64,000 nt of DNA from Bdellovibrionales bacterium GWA2_49_15 (GTDB lineage: Bacteria; Bdellovibrionota; Bacteriovoracia; Bacteriovoracales; Bacteriovoracaceae), in assembly GCA_001769855.1 (NCBI GenBank), contig MEPP01000032.1, forward strand, positions 162,538 to 226,537, written 5' to 3'. Shown here in pieces: positions 7,497 to 16,162 of this stretch. Within the stretch, counting starts at the first letter, position 1. The number at the start of each line of letters is the position of its first letter. The position numbers and the translations under genes are program-made. The notes under the pieces are model-generated. The model saw only the letters and a program-made list of their open reading frames with translations. It searched no databases and was not told the origin of the DNA.

Positions 7497-9284
7497 CAAG
7501 GCGGCCTGGGCCAGTTCCTGAAAGGCCCCCGGGCGATTGGCCAGCACTGATGGCGGGCCTTCCTCAACCACGCGACCATCTTTGAAAACCAGAATGCGGT
7601 CACACTCTGACAAGGTATTCAAACGGTGGGCAATCAGCAGACAGGTGCGTCCGATCATCACTTTGTGTACGGCCCGATGAACGAGATGTTCCATTTCGGG
7701 GTCAACATTGGCGGTGGCCTCGTCCATAATTAAAATTGACGGGCCCAGGAGCAAGATACGGGTAATAGAAAGTAACTGCTTTTGGCCAACCGATAAATTA
7801 TTGCCATTTTCCAAAACCTCAAAATCCAGCAGGGCCTCTTTGTTCTTGATGGTCTGGGCCAAGCCGGTCATCTCCATGGCGATGTTTAAATCCTCATCGC
7901 GAAAGCGTTTTGAGAAATCCAGGTTCTCGCGCAAGGTTCCATGGAAGATAATGACATCCTGACCGATATAGCCAATCTGAGATCGCAAGTAATCCCGTTG
8001 ATACTCCTGAATGGGACGATCATCAATCAAGAGTTCACCTTCCTGGAAGGGATAGAGCCGCGCCAGCACGCCAACCGTGGTTGTCTTCCCCGATCCGGTG
8101 CGGCCAACGAAGCCAATTTTTTCTCCTTTCCGAATGGAAAAGGAAACATCATCCAGGGCGAGCTGGCCTGAGCCATAATTCATTTTAATATTTTTAAAAT
8201 CAATTTTCCCTGCGAGCTGTCCCGTCTTAAAATCCCCATCTCCGTTGAAAATCTCATTTTCCGTTTTATGCCCTAGAAAGAGCGATAATCTTTCGGCGTT
8301 GGCAAAGGCCTTTTGAATGATATGCACTTCCCAGGCGATAATCAAAACCGGATTGGCAAATCTTTCGGTGTAGCGAATAATGGCCACGAAGAGCCCCACC
8401 GCCAAGGTTTGGTCAAGCACCATTCGCCCTCCGAACCAAACCAAGGTTACAAGGGGAAAAGTGCATAGGAAGGCAACCACCGGGCGGGTCCAGGCATAGT
8501 ACAAATTGGACTCCATCAGGGTTTTTTCCTGAGCATCAACCTTTTCCTTGAATATTTTCTGACTCCATTCCTCCAGGCCCAGCGAGCGAATGACCTCAAT
8601 GCCATTGATAAACTCGGAGAGCTGAGCATTGATTTGGCCGGAGTGCTTGGAGATGCGGCGGTTGAGCCCTCGAATGTTCTCGCGCGTGGCAAAGATAAAA
8701 AGAAGCGCCGGCAGCATGGACAGGACAATGATGGTACCGATTTTCCAGTTGCTAAAAAAGATGGCATAGGTGGCGGTGGTGCCGACAAAAACAGCGTTAA
8801 TAAGGCGGCCGAGACTGGCGGTGAAAAATTCTTCCAGCCCCTCCACATCGTGGGTAAGCCTGGTGACGATCCGTCCCTGCGGCTGGTGATCATAAAAGCT
8901 CATGGGTAAAACACAGAGGTGATTGAGCAAGGCCTCTCGAACGTTGAGGAGCGTATAGCTGGCGTGTCGTGCCAAGAGCCGTCTTCCTTGCCAATGAACC
9001 ATCATGGCCAGGCCTTCAAGGCCCAGGATCATGGCAATGGGATAGAAGGCCTTGTCCCAGCTTTTGGGGATAAAAACCTCTTCAACCATGATGCCGATAT
9101 AGCGAGTCGACCAGATTGCCATAAGCGACGAGATAAAAATAAAAAACAGCGCCACAACCAGGCCCCGCATATGGCCGCGAGAGTAGCGAAAAATAAAAAA
9201 GAGCGAGCGAATATCCGAGAGACCTTTAAGTCCCTTATGATCCTCCTGCTCATCGTCCTGCAAAAAATTTCCCTGCTTACTCAT
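7476..9284 (-). CDS. ABC exporter half-transporter, catalytically complete subunit
   Basis: 602 residues: a type IV exporter membrane domain (about 25-320) then an ATPase domain. Walker A is GRTGSGKTT and Walker B is ILIMDEATANVD with the catalytic Glu intact. The signature is LSVGQ rather than LSGGQ. The partner encoded just upstream has an intact signature but Asp in place of the Walker B Glu. In the heterodimer the odd signature here would pair with the odd Walker B there, giving one degenerate and one active ATP site, as known for BmrCD and TM287/288. The start overlaps the partner's stop by four bases. MdlB-like; substrate unknown. Confidence 0.9.
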   Translation of the reverse strand: MSKQGNFLQDDEQEDHKGLKGLSDIRSLFFIFRYSRGHMRGLVVALFFIFISSLMAIWSTRYIGIMVEEVFIPKSWDKAFYPIAMILGLEGLAMMVHWQGRRLLARHASYTLLNVREALLNHLCVLPMSFYDHQPQGRIVTRLTHDVEGLEEFFTASLGRLINAVFVGTTATYAIFFSNWKIGTIIVLSMLPALLFIFATRENIRGLNRRISKHSGQINAQLSEFINGIEVIRSLGLEEWSQKIFKEKVDAQEKTLMESNLYYAWTRPVVAFLCTFPLVTLVWFGGRMVLDQTLAVGLFVAIIRYTERFANPVLIIAWEVHIIQKAFANAERLSLFLGHKTENEIFNGDGDFKTGQLAGKIDFKNIKMNYGSGQLALDDVSFSIRKGEKIGFVGRTGSGKTTTVGVLARLYPFQEGELLIDDRPIQEYQRDYLRSQIGYIGQDVIIFHGTLRENLDFSKRFRDEDLNIAMEMTGLAQTIKNKEALLDFEVLENGNNLSVGQKQLLSITRILLLGPSILIMDEATANVDPEMEHLVHRAVHKVMIGRTCLLIAHRLNTLSECDRILVFKDGRVVEEGPPSVLANRPGAFQELAQAALLPTVIS

Positions 9285-10984
9285 GGCAAACCCATTTCCA
9301 GAATGCGATCACAATACTTCAAGGTCGAGGCGCGATGGGCGGCCCAGACCAAGGTGACCTCTTTCATTTCACGGTCAATATTTTTCAGAATTTTTTCTTC
9401 CGTCACCGTATCAACGGCGCTCAGGCAATCATCAAAGAGCAGAACCGAGGGCGTACGCGCCAGGGCACGGGCCAACGTCAAACGCTGTTTCTGACCACCC
9501 GAAAGATTAATCCCCCATTCACCCAAGGAGGTGTCGAGGCCATGGGGAAATTTGCGCACATCCTCCAGCAGCTCGGCCATTTTAAGGTAATGCCAGATTT
9601 CCTCATCCGACATGTCCCGATCAAGTTTCAAATTTTCCCGAATGGTAGAGGCAAAGAGGAAAGGCCTTTGCGAAACGTATCCGATGTGACGACGAAGCTC
9701 AGGGTGGCCATACTGATCGAAGCTGCGACCGCGAAAGAGGACCTTGCCTTGAAAATTTCTTTCCAGACCCATCAAAATATTGATGAGGGTCGTTTTTCCA
9801 GTGGCGATGGGGCCGATCAGTCCCAGCCGCCCCTGTTCTTTTAACTCAAAATTGAGATTGCTAAAAACAGGCTCCAGACCTTCTCCGTATTTAAAGGTAA
9901 GATTCTCCACGGTAAAAATTGGTGCGCCGGAGGCCAGGGCCGGTTGAATCGGTCCGCTCAAATTCTCATCCAGCAGATATTTTTCTTTGGGGGCCTCATA
10001 GACTTCTATCATCCTCTCCAAGCTGGAGATACCCCGTTTCCACTCGGAGATAATAAATCCCATTTCCATAAAAGGATCTTGAATCAAGGCAACCAGACCC
10101 TGCATGGCGATGAAATCTCCCACACTCACCCGGCCGAGAATGACATAATAAGTTCCCACGATAAAAAGCACGGCATAGGAAAGCAGCGTCGCTGTTCCCA
10201 TGGCGGGGATATAGCTCAGGCTAAAGCCCAAGGTTTTGAGCCGCTCGCGCCGATAGTCTTCCCCTACTCCCAGCACATACCGGGCCCAGTAGCCGCCGGT
10301 GCGGGTCAGACGTTGGAGACGGACCGAGGCGATCATCTGGGCCGCCAGATCATCCAGGCGTGAGAGAATATTTTGGGTGATATGATATTGCGCGCCTTCC
10401 AGATGACTCAAACGACGAACCACAAACGGAATAAAAAAAAGCGAGCAGACAGAAAAAAAGGCCAGACTGGGATTGATCATGACCATGGCCCCAAGAGTGA
10501 GCAGCCCAAGACAGAAGAGATCCACCACCGCCACGAGGGTAAACCCAAAGAGGAGCTGCCCCTGCCCCACGTCACTGCTTGCCACATTGATCATATGTCC
10601 TTTGGTATAGATTCGATCGATGGCAACTTTGGGAAAGTAACGGGCGTGACGCCATAAGAGTCGGCGCATATGGGCCGCGGCCACATGGGTCTGGCGCGCC
10701 AGGGTGACCCGCCAGCCGAAGCGCCCCATGGTGAGTAAGATCCGGCCGATGAAAAAAATTAAAAAAAGACTTAAGAAAGTTTCCTCGCGCTCCCAAAAAC
10801 CGGGCAAAAGAACAACCGGTTTTCCGGTAAAAAAATCCAGAACCCAGCCCAGTGAGCGGGTCACGATCACTTGCATAAAGTTAGTGACTAAAACGGTGAG
10901 GGCCCCAATAAAATAGATGAGGCGCCGCTGCCACAAAAAATCCCGCCAGAATTTCCACGCCAATTTATTTAACATACGAGGCAA
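9281..10984 (-). CDS. ABC exporter half-transporter, degenerate-site subunit
   Basis: 567 residues with six expected membrane helices (about 20-310) and a C-terminal ATPase. Walker A is GPIATGKTT, the signature is a good LSGGQKQR, but Walker B reads VLLFDDCLSAVD, with Asp where the catalytic Glu should be. That is the mark of the non-hydrolysing site in heterodimeric exporters. It is transcribed after lplA (8-base gap) and before its partner half-transporter (4-base overlap). MdlA-like arrangement; lipid, drug or peptide export are all possible. Confidence 0.9.
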   Translation of the reverse strand: MPRMLNKLAWKFWRDFLWQRRLIYFIGALTVLVTNFMQVIVTRSLGWVLDFFTGKPVVLLPGFWEREETFLSLFLIFFIGRILLTMGRFGWRVTLARQTHVAAAHMRRLLWRHARYFPKVAIDRIYTKGHMINVASSDVGQGQLLFGFTLVAVVDLFCLGLLTLGAMVMINPSLAFFSVCSLFFIPFVVRRLSHLEGAQYHITQNILSRLDDLAAQMIASVRLQRLTRTGGYWARYVLGVGEDYRRERLKTLGFSLSYIPAMGTATLLSYAVLFIVGTYYVILGRVSVGDFIAMQGLVALIQDPFMEMGFIISEWKRGISSLERMIEVYEAPKEKYLLDENLSGPIQPALASGAPIFTVENLTFKYGEGLEPVFSNLNFELKEQGRLGLIGPIATGKTTLINILMGLERNFQGKVLFRGRSFDQYGHPELRRHIGYVSQRPFLFASTIRENLKLDRDMSDEEIWHYLKMAELLEDVRKFPHGLDTSLGEWGINLSGGQKQRLTLARALARTPSVLLFDDCLSAVDTVTEEKILKNIDREMKEVTLVWAAHRASTLKYCDRILEMGLP

Positions 10985-10992
10985 TTATGCCT

Positions 10993-12024
10993 TTAATGAA
11001 CCCGCGACGCCAGCCATTTACCAAATTCGCTCAAGTAATCTGCCACCATGGGAAATTCCTGCGATGCCTTACTAACCGCGAGCTGAATTCCCTCAGGGGA
11101 GTAAACAGAATTTCTCAAGAACAAGGTGAGCCCCTCGACCAGCTCAGGATGGAGCGTATCCGAATAAATTTTTAAATCTCGGACGATGCCCTTGCTGCAA
11201 TCAATGTGCACATCCATTCCTCCCCAAGCAAAGCGCTCCTCTAAATGGTGAGTGAAGTTGGGAGTCTCGCCGAAGCGCCAATTCCAATCTTTGAGTTCCT
11301 CGTAATAACGATTCAAGGAATTTTGTTTTTTTAAATAATCCACATCCAGATACTCAATGGGGGATTCGGCACCATGCACGGTAAAAAATTGCTGAATTAT
11401 TCGAGCCGAAAGATCTTCGTGGGTGATACTAGGGCAGAGATCTTTCAAATTCGCCACCCGGGCCTTGACCGAGGTAATCCCCTTCCCTTCTAATTTTTTT
11501 TTGTCGGGATTGAGGTAGTTGCCTAGGCGACTCAAATTGGCGTTGATCAAAAGTGTCCCGTGATGGAAGGCCCTATCCTTGGTCTCCTTAAAGGCACTGC
11601 CGGAAATTTTCTTCGGCCCAAGCGGGTCATCGTTTTGGACCGTAATATCATTGCGCCCGCTGGCCTGGGCCACTATTCCAAAGGATTTGAGCGACTCAAT
11701 AATAATTTGATTGTTCACCGACTTATCAAAATCTTGCTTGCTGGATAAAAAGGTGAAGTTGGTGTTGCCTAAATCGTGGAACACGGCTCCGCCGCCGCTC
11801 TGCCGACGCGCCAGATGAACCTTATCCTCCTGCATCTTCTGGGTGTGGCACTCCACCCAAGGATTTTGAAAGCGTCCGATCACCACGGTATCTTCGTTTC
11901 GCCACAGAAACAGAACTTTTTGTCGAGGGTCCAGGTCGCGAAAAATCCAATTCTCCGTCGCCAGATTAAAAAAGGGATCGTGGGTGGTGGAAATCATCAC
12001 ACGCACGGCATTCTGTCGTGTCAT
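10993..12024 (-). CDS. lplA: lipoate-protein ligase A
   Basis: 343 residues of the LplA family, which activates lipoate with ATP and attaches it to lysines of 2-oxoacid dehydrogenase E2 and GcvH proteins. The lipoate-binding motif RRQSGGGAVFHD is at residues 73-84 and the catalytic Lys139 lies in KKISGSAF. Both the catalytic domain and a C-terminal accessory domain (about 255-343) are present, as in E. coli LplA. It heads a short leftward operon with the heterodimeric ABC exporter; no functional link to export is obvious. Confidence 0.92.
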   Translation of the reverse strand: MTRQNAVRVMISTTHDPFFNLATENWIFRDLDPRQKVLFLWRNEDTVVIGRFQNPWVECHTQKMQEDKVHLARRQSGGGAVFHDLGNTNFTFLSSKQDFDKSVNNQIIIESLKSFGIVAQASGRNDITVQNDDPLGPKKISGSAFKETKDRAFHHGTLLINANLSRLGNYLNPDKKKLEGKGITSVKARVANLKDLCPSITHEDLSARIIQQFFTVHGAESPIEYLDVDYLKKQNSLNRYYEELKDWNWRFGETPNFTHHLEERFAWGGMDVHIDCSKGIVRDLKIYSDTLHPELVEGLTLFLRNSVYSPEGIQLAVSKASQEFPMVADYLSEFGKWLASRVH

Positions 12025-12054
12025 ACAAAAGGTCCTGGTTGTTAAAGAGGTAAA

Positions 12055-12957
12055 TTAGCGATCGATGCTAACTTTTGCCTGGAGGAGTTTACCACGGGCC
12101 TCTAGGGCAAAGCTAGGAAGACCTTCCTGACCATTTGAGATCCCGGGCATGGCCACGGCCCTTTTAATGTAGAAGTCCACGTCTTTAAACAGGGTGGTGG
12201 TGGAAACGCGGGCATAGATTCCTTCAAACTCGATCAGGAGTGTTGGCACTGGGCGTCCACCCTTTATATAGCTGACAATATTATCACTTAGAGATTTGTT
12301 GATCTGATTTAAGGATTTTATGGCAAAAAAGAAAAAGCGCACTTTTTTACGAATAAACTCTTTTAGCCACTGGTCATTTTTCGCACCCACCAAATCCGAG
12401 AAAAAAATCTGGGATTTATTTTTAACCATCAGAAATTTGACCTGATTATTCCCGGTACTACCTGCAGTTAAAGTATCCAGAGGGATGCGTATGCCCTCAC
12501 GATTAAGGGTGAAAATTTTGACGTACTTCACGCCTTTTCGCTCACCGAAGCGAATGCGTTCAATCTGCGCCAATAAAGTCTTAAATTCAGGATCAAAAGG
12601 TTCGCCCGACAGTTGTTCGAGGCCTGAAACCAGCGCCATGATATCTTTATTTTCAACCTCGTAAGAACCTAAATCAGAGAGATAACGGAGCACGTACATT
12701 CCCAACGTCAGATCATCCGCCAGCGAGTATTTATGGGTCAGCGCCTCGCGCACCTTAAACATCCCCTCGGCCACCCGGCGATAATCCGCCTCGGTCATCT
12801 CATTTTTAATCGTCAGCCCGGTATCGGTGGCCACAGCGGTCACGCCTCCGCTCACCAAGGCCGTCGCGATGGTGGCCATATCGGCCTTACCCATGATCGG
12901 CGCAAAGGAAAAAATGACAAAACATAGAAAATTGATGGCAAGGACCAACTTATTCAT
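12055..12957 (-). CDS. exported protein of unknown function
   Basis: 300 residues from the ATG at 12957, which has GGGAG at good spacing. The N-terminus is a signal peptide (hydrophobic core, then APIMGKA). The rest is soluble, alpha/beta in character, with no motif I recognise; a middle basic stretch (RKKVRFFFFAIKS) is notable. It lies between lplA and the subtilisin gene on the same strand, 85 bases downstream of the latter, so it may be read with the two large exported proteins upstream. Confidence 0.75.
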   Translation of the reverse strand: MNKLVLAINFLCFVIFSFAPIMGKADMATIATALVSGGVTAVATDTGLTIKNEMTEADYRRVAEGMFKVREALTHKYSLADDLTLGMYVLRYLSDLGSYEVENKDIMALVSGLEQLSGEPFDPEFKTLLAQIERIRFGERKGVKYVKIFTLNREGIRIPLDTLTAGSTGNNQVKFLMVKNKSQIFFSDLVGAKNDQWLKEFIRKKVRFFFFAIKSLNQINKSLSDNIVSYIKGGRPVPTLLIEFEGIYARVSTTTLFKDVDFYIKRAVAMPGISNGQEGLPSFALEARGKLLQAKVSIDR

Positions 12958-13042
12958 AGGACTCCCGGAAAGTCGCAAGAGCACATAATACGTGCGCGCA
13001 AATTATAGCAATACATACTCCGGAAAATAGGCCACTGTGAAT

Positions 13043-16000
13043 TTATTTCATGGGTAAAAATCGCATTTCAAACTCGCCGGGCGTGGACTCTTTCGCACAG
13101 AGTGCCACGAAGTGGTAGAAGTTATGGACGCTTACCGGATTGAGGGCCAGACAGCGCTGGGAGAGGCCTATACTGGCCTGGAGGTTTGACTCAAGCCCTT
13201 GAGGGGAGGCCTTTAAAACATAGATTCTGCCGGCATTGAGCTGGGTCGCATCCACATAAAATGCCGGCATGGCATCCGCGCCGGCACCAGACACGACCGG
13301 ATAAAATAACTCATTGAAAACCTGGCCGGGCAGGAAAGACACGCGATCAATACTATGAAGATGAGTCTGCTGCCGACCACCTTCCTTGACGATAACCCCG
13401 AGATTATTCTTGGTCTGATAGAAAAGATAAGAGCTAACACCACGACTTGCCCCGGCCAAAAGGCCTAGGACGTGGTCTCGTTCCAGTGGATGCTGAAGGG
13501 AAAAGCGCGCCAGGGCCTCGCCATTTTGTCCGTAGAAGGCAGCGCTACCCAGAGTATCATTTTGCATGGAAACATAACCGGTACCGCCAAAAAACTGCGT
13601 CCCTTCATTGGTGAGACGGGTCAGGGGAATAGAGAGCTGACCTGCCCAGGGAAGCGAACTGAGCGGCCCATCACTTGTCTTGGTGGAAAAGTTGCCCCCA
13701 AGCTCCACCGTCGCACGCCGAATTTGGAGGCCATCACTCATCTCGAATTGCAGATACGCTTTGTGGGCATGAAATAGGGTTTTTGACTGATAAAGAGGGC
13801 CGACAATCAAGATTTTTTCCTGCCATTCGAGCTGGTAACGATCGGTCAGCTCCTGCAAAAGTTTATAATTATCCACGATGCGAGTGACGATAATTCCTTT
13901 CTCAAAATCTGGGGAGAGATAATAGAAGTGAGAACTCGGACCTTCCTCGCGTATGAAAGGATCAGGATTTTTATCCGGAGTGGGAATCTTACCCTGGGCC
14001 ATAAATCCTAAGGCGGCGACTAAACCGAACTTGGTCCTGACTGGCAAAATGGCCATATGGGCGGGATCAAAAACTGCCACATCAGGAGTAAAGATCAAGG
14101 ATGATTGACTGCCAAACAGGGGGCGAAGATTGCTGTCGAGATAGGTGTACACGAGATGTCGCTGAGTCTGATTCTGCACCATATAAACCATGAGATAGTC
14201 GTTTGTTCCATCATAGTTGAGATCCAGCTGATAGAAATTCAAGAGACGCCCGACAATCGGATTGGTGGCCTGGACCATTCGCATGGAAGGTGGGTTGGTG
14301 CTCAAATCGGGCCGAAATAAAAAAAGTTCCGAGGATGTCGGAGTCGTCTTGATGGCATAGTACTCAGGCGAGTGACTGGAACGATAAAAATCCTGCACAG
14401 TTCGCAGCTGACTGGCGTGGCCCTTCTTCTGAGGGACCAGATAGTTGATTCCGGTTTTAGGAAGATCAAGCCGCATGACCTCCTCACCTTCAAAACCGCG
14501 CACCAGAACAATTCTTTTTTGGAAGACGAGCGCGCCGACTTTAACTCGCAAGCTCATCTGGGATTTTACCTGAAGCTCTCTCACATGACCGAGCAGGTGA
14601 ATGGCCTTTGTTTCTCCATGTTTCCACTCTTCAAAGGAAAAAGAGTCCTGCTCCAGCGATACACCGTCGGCCTGGACTTCCACTTTAATTTCTACCTGTG
14701 TCTGGTCAATTCCTAAATTCTGCAATGACAGAGGAAACTGAAAGGATAAGTCGGTCAAGCTGACTTCCAGCTCCTCGCCTTCTTTAAAGTTGGGATAAAT
14801 TAAAAAATCGGCCGGCCGTAAATCGAGGGTGGCACGGGACAAACCAAAAATTGACTCGCGCGCTTGATTATTTTTCAGCCCCCAGGAAAAGATAATGGCC
14901 TTGAGGTCGTCAAGACTGTAATCAGGAAAAATCCCGCGCAGGACGGCACCAAGCCCGGAGATAAAAGGGGCCGCCTGACTGGTGCCATTTTTAATCTCGT
15001 AACCGACCACGCTAAAAAAACTAGGAGTCAGCTTTTGCGGGTAAGTTGAAAGAATTTGCTCACCCGGCGCCAGCACGTCGACCGCTCCGCCATAGTTGGA
15101 AAACTCGGCCAAATTTCCATCCACCGATACCGCGCCCACGCAAAGCACGCCCTGATAGGCGCAGGGGAAGATGGGTGACTCTGAATGATTATTTCCCGCC
15201 GCCGCGACGATCAGCACGTTTTTCCTGAGCGCTTCCTGGACGGCCTCTCGCAAATAGGCCGTATCAAGGGAACGCGGCCAGCCCAGGCTTAAGTTGATAA
15301 CCTTGGCCCCCATTTTGGTGGCATACAAGATGGCCTTGGCCACGCGATCGGTGAAGGATTCCGGAGTCACTCCCGGGCCGCTACCGCTACTTTGACCGTG
15401 AGATACTTTGATCGGAAGGATTTTAATTTTTTGCGAAACTCCTCTGCCGCCCAGAGAGTTATCCCTCTGCATACTCAAAATTCCGGCGAGGTGGGAGCCA
15501 TGCCCTTGGTCATCAAAAGGTCGCTGCCCGTCTTTGCCATTATCTTTGGTAAAATCCCAACCGTGACAGTCCCCGATATGGCCATTTTGATCGCGATCAT
15601 CGGTAGGTCGAAAGCGCACGCGCCCTTCGGCATCACATTCCGCCATATTTTTAAAAATGGCCTCTTTCAGATCGGGGTGTTCGATATCGACCCCGCTATC
15701 AATGACGGCAACCAGCACGTCGCCCTTCATCTGTTCTTCTAAATTGTTCAAGGTTTGAGGCCCGCCAATGTCGATTCCACTCACCCCATTAACACGTCTG
15801 GAGCGAATATCATCAATATCAGAAGTCGTACTTTGCCCCTGGTTCTGCACACCCCACTGCCACTTGTAGAGCGGGTCTTGGGAGAAGGCCTGGGCCTGAT
15901 TGGGAATAATGGAGGTGAAACTGATCTCATGCACTCCTTCCACTTTTTGCACGTCCCGCCGTCTCTTAAGCGAGGCCACTTCCTTATCGGTCAATTTGCC

Positions 16001-16162
16001 TTGATAGAGCCGATCAAAATAGCCTGAGCGGTAGGGCGTAAAACGGGTCAGTCGTTTATCACGAGCGGTTCCTTTCTCTTTATAAAGAATCACATAATCC
16101 TGCCGCGTCTCGGCCAAGGCCAGAGAAGAAAAACAGGCAAGCATAAGAATAAGAGACCTCAT
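13043..16162 (-). CDS. exported subtilisin-family (S8) serine protease with long C-terminal region
   Basis: 1039 residues: signal peptide (1-17), an I9-like inhibitor propeptide (about 20-85), then a subtilisin domain with Asp155 in VAVIDSGVD, His221 in GHGSHLAG, Asn324 for the oxyanion hole and Ser395 in NGTSQAAP. All catalytic residues are present. Residues after about 450 form a long beta-rich region including an FG-GAP-like segment (YDGTNDYLMVY) and may mediate surface attachment or substrate binding. Its ATG overlaps the stop of the upstream 1054-residue gene by four bases (ATGA), so the two are translationally coupled. Confidence 0.92.
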   Translation of the reverse strand: MRSLILMLACFSSLALAETRQDYVILYKEKGTARDKRLTRFTPYRSGYFDRLYQGKLTDKEVASLKRRRDVQKVEGVHEISFTSIIPNQAQAFSQDPLYKWQWGVQNQGQSTTSDIDDIRSRRVNGVSGIDIGGPQTLNNLEEQMKGDVLVAVIDSGVDIEHPDLKEAIFKNMAECDAEGRVRFRPTDDRDQNGHIGDCHGWDFTKDNGKDGQRPFDDQGHGSHLAGILSMQRDNSLGGRGVSQKIKILPIKVSHGQSSGSGPGVTPESFTDRVAKAILYATKMGAKVINLSLGWPRSLDTAYLREAVQEALRKNVLIVAAAGNNHSESPIFPCAYQGVLCVGAVSVDGNLAEFSNYGGAVDVLAPGEQILSTYPQKLTPSFFSVVGYEIKNGTSQAAPFISGLGAVLRGIFPDYSLDDLKAIIFSWGLKNNQARESIFGLSRATLDLRPADFLIYPNFKEGEELEVSLTDLSFQFPLSLQNLGIDQTQVEIKVEVQADGVSLEQDSFSFEEWKHGETKAIHLLGHVRELQVKSQMSLRVKVGALVFQKRIVLVRGFEGEEVMRLDLPKTGINYLVPQKKGHASQLRTVQDFYRSSHSPEYYAIKTTPTSSELFLFRPDLSTNPPSMRMVQATNPIVGRLLNFYQLDLNYDGTNDYLMVYMVQNQTQRHLVYTYLDSNLRPLFGSQSSLIFTPDVAVFDPAHMAILPVRTKFGLVAALGFMAQGKIPTPDKNPDPFIREEGPSSHFYYLSPDFEKGIIVTRIVDNYKLLQELTDRYQLEWQEKILIVGPLYQSKTLFHAHKAYLQFEMSDGLQIRRATVELGGNFSTKTSDGPLSSLPWAGQLSIPLTRLTNEGTQFFGGTGYVSMQNDTLGSAAFYGQNGEALARFSLQHPLERDHVLGLLAGASRGVSSYLFYQTKNNLGVIVKEGGRQQTHLHSIDRVSFLPGQVFNELFYPVVSGAGADAMPAFYVDATQLNAGRIYVLKASPQGLESNLQASIGLSQRCLALNPVSVHNFYHFVALCAKESTPGEFEMRFLPMK

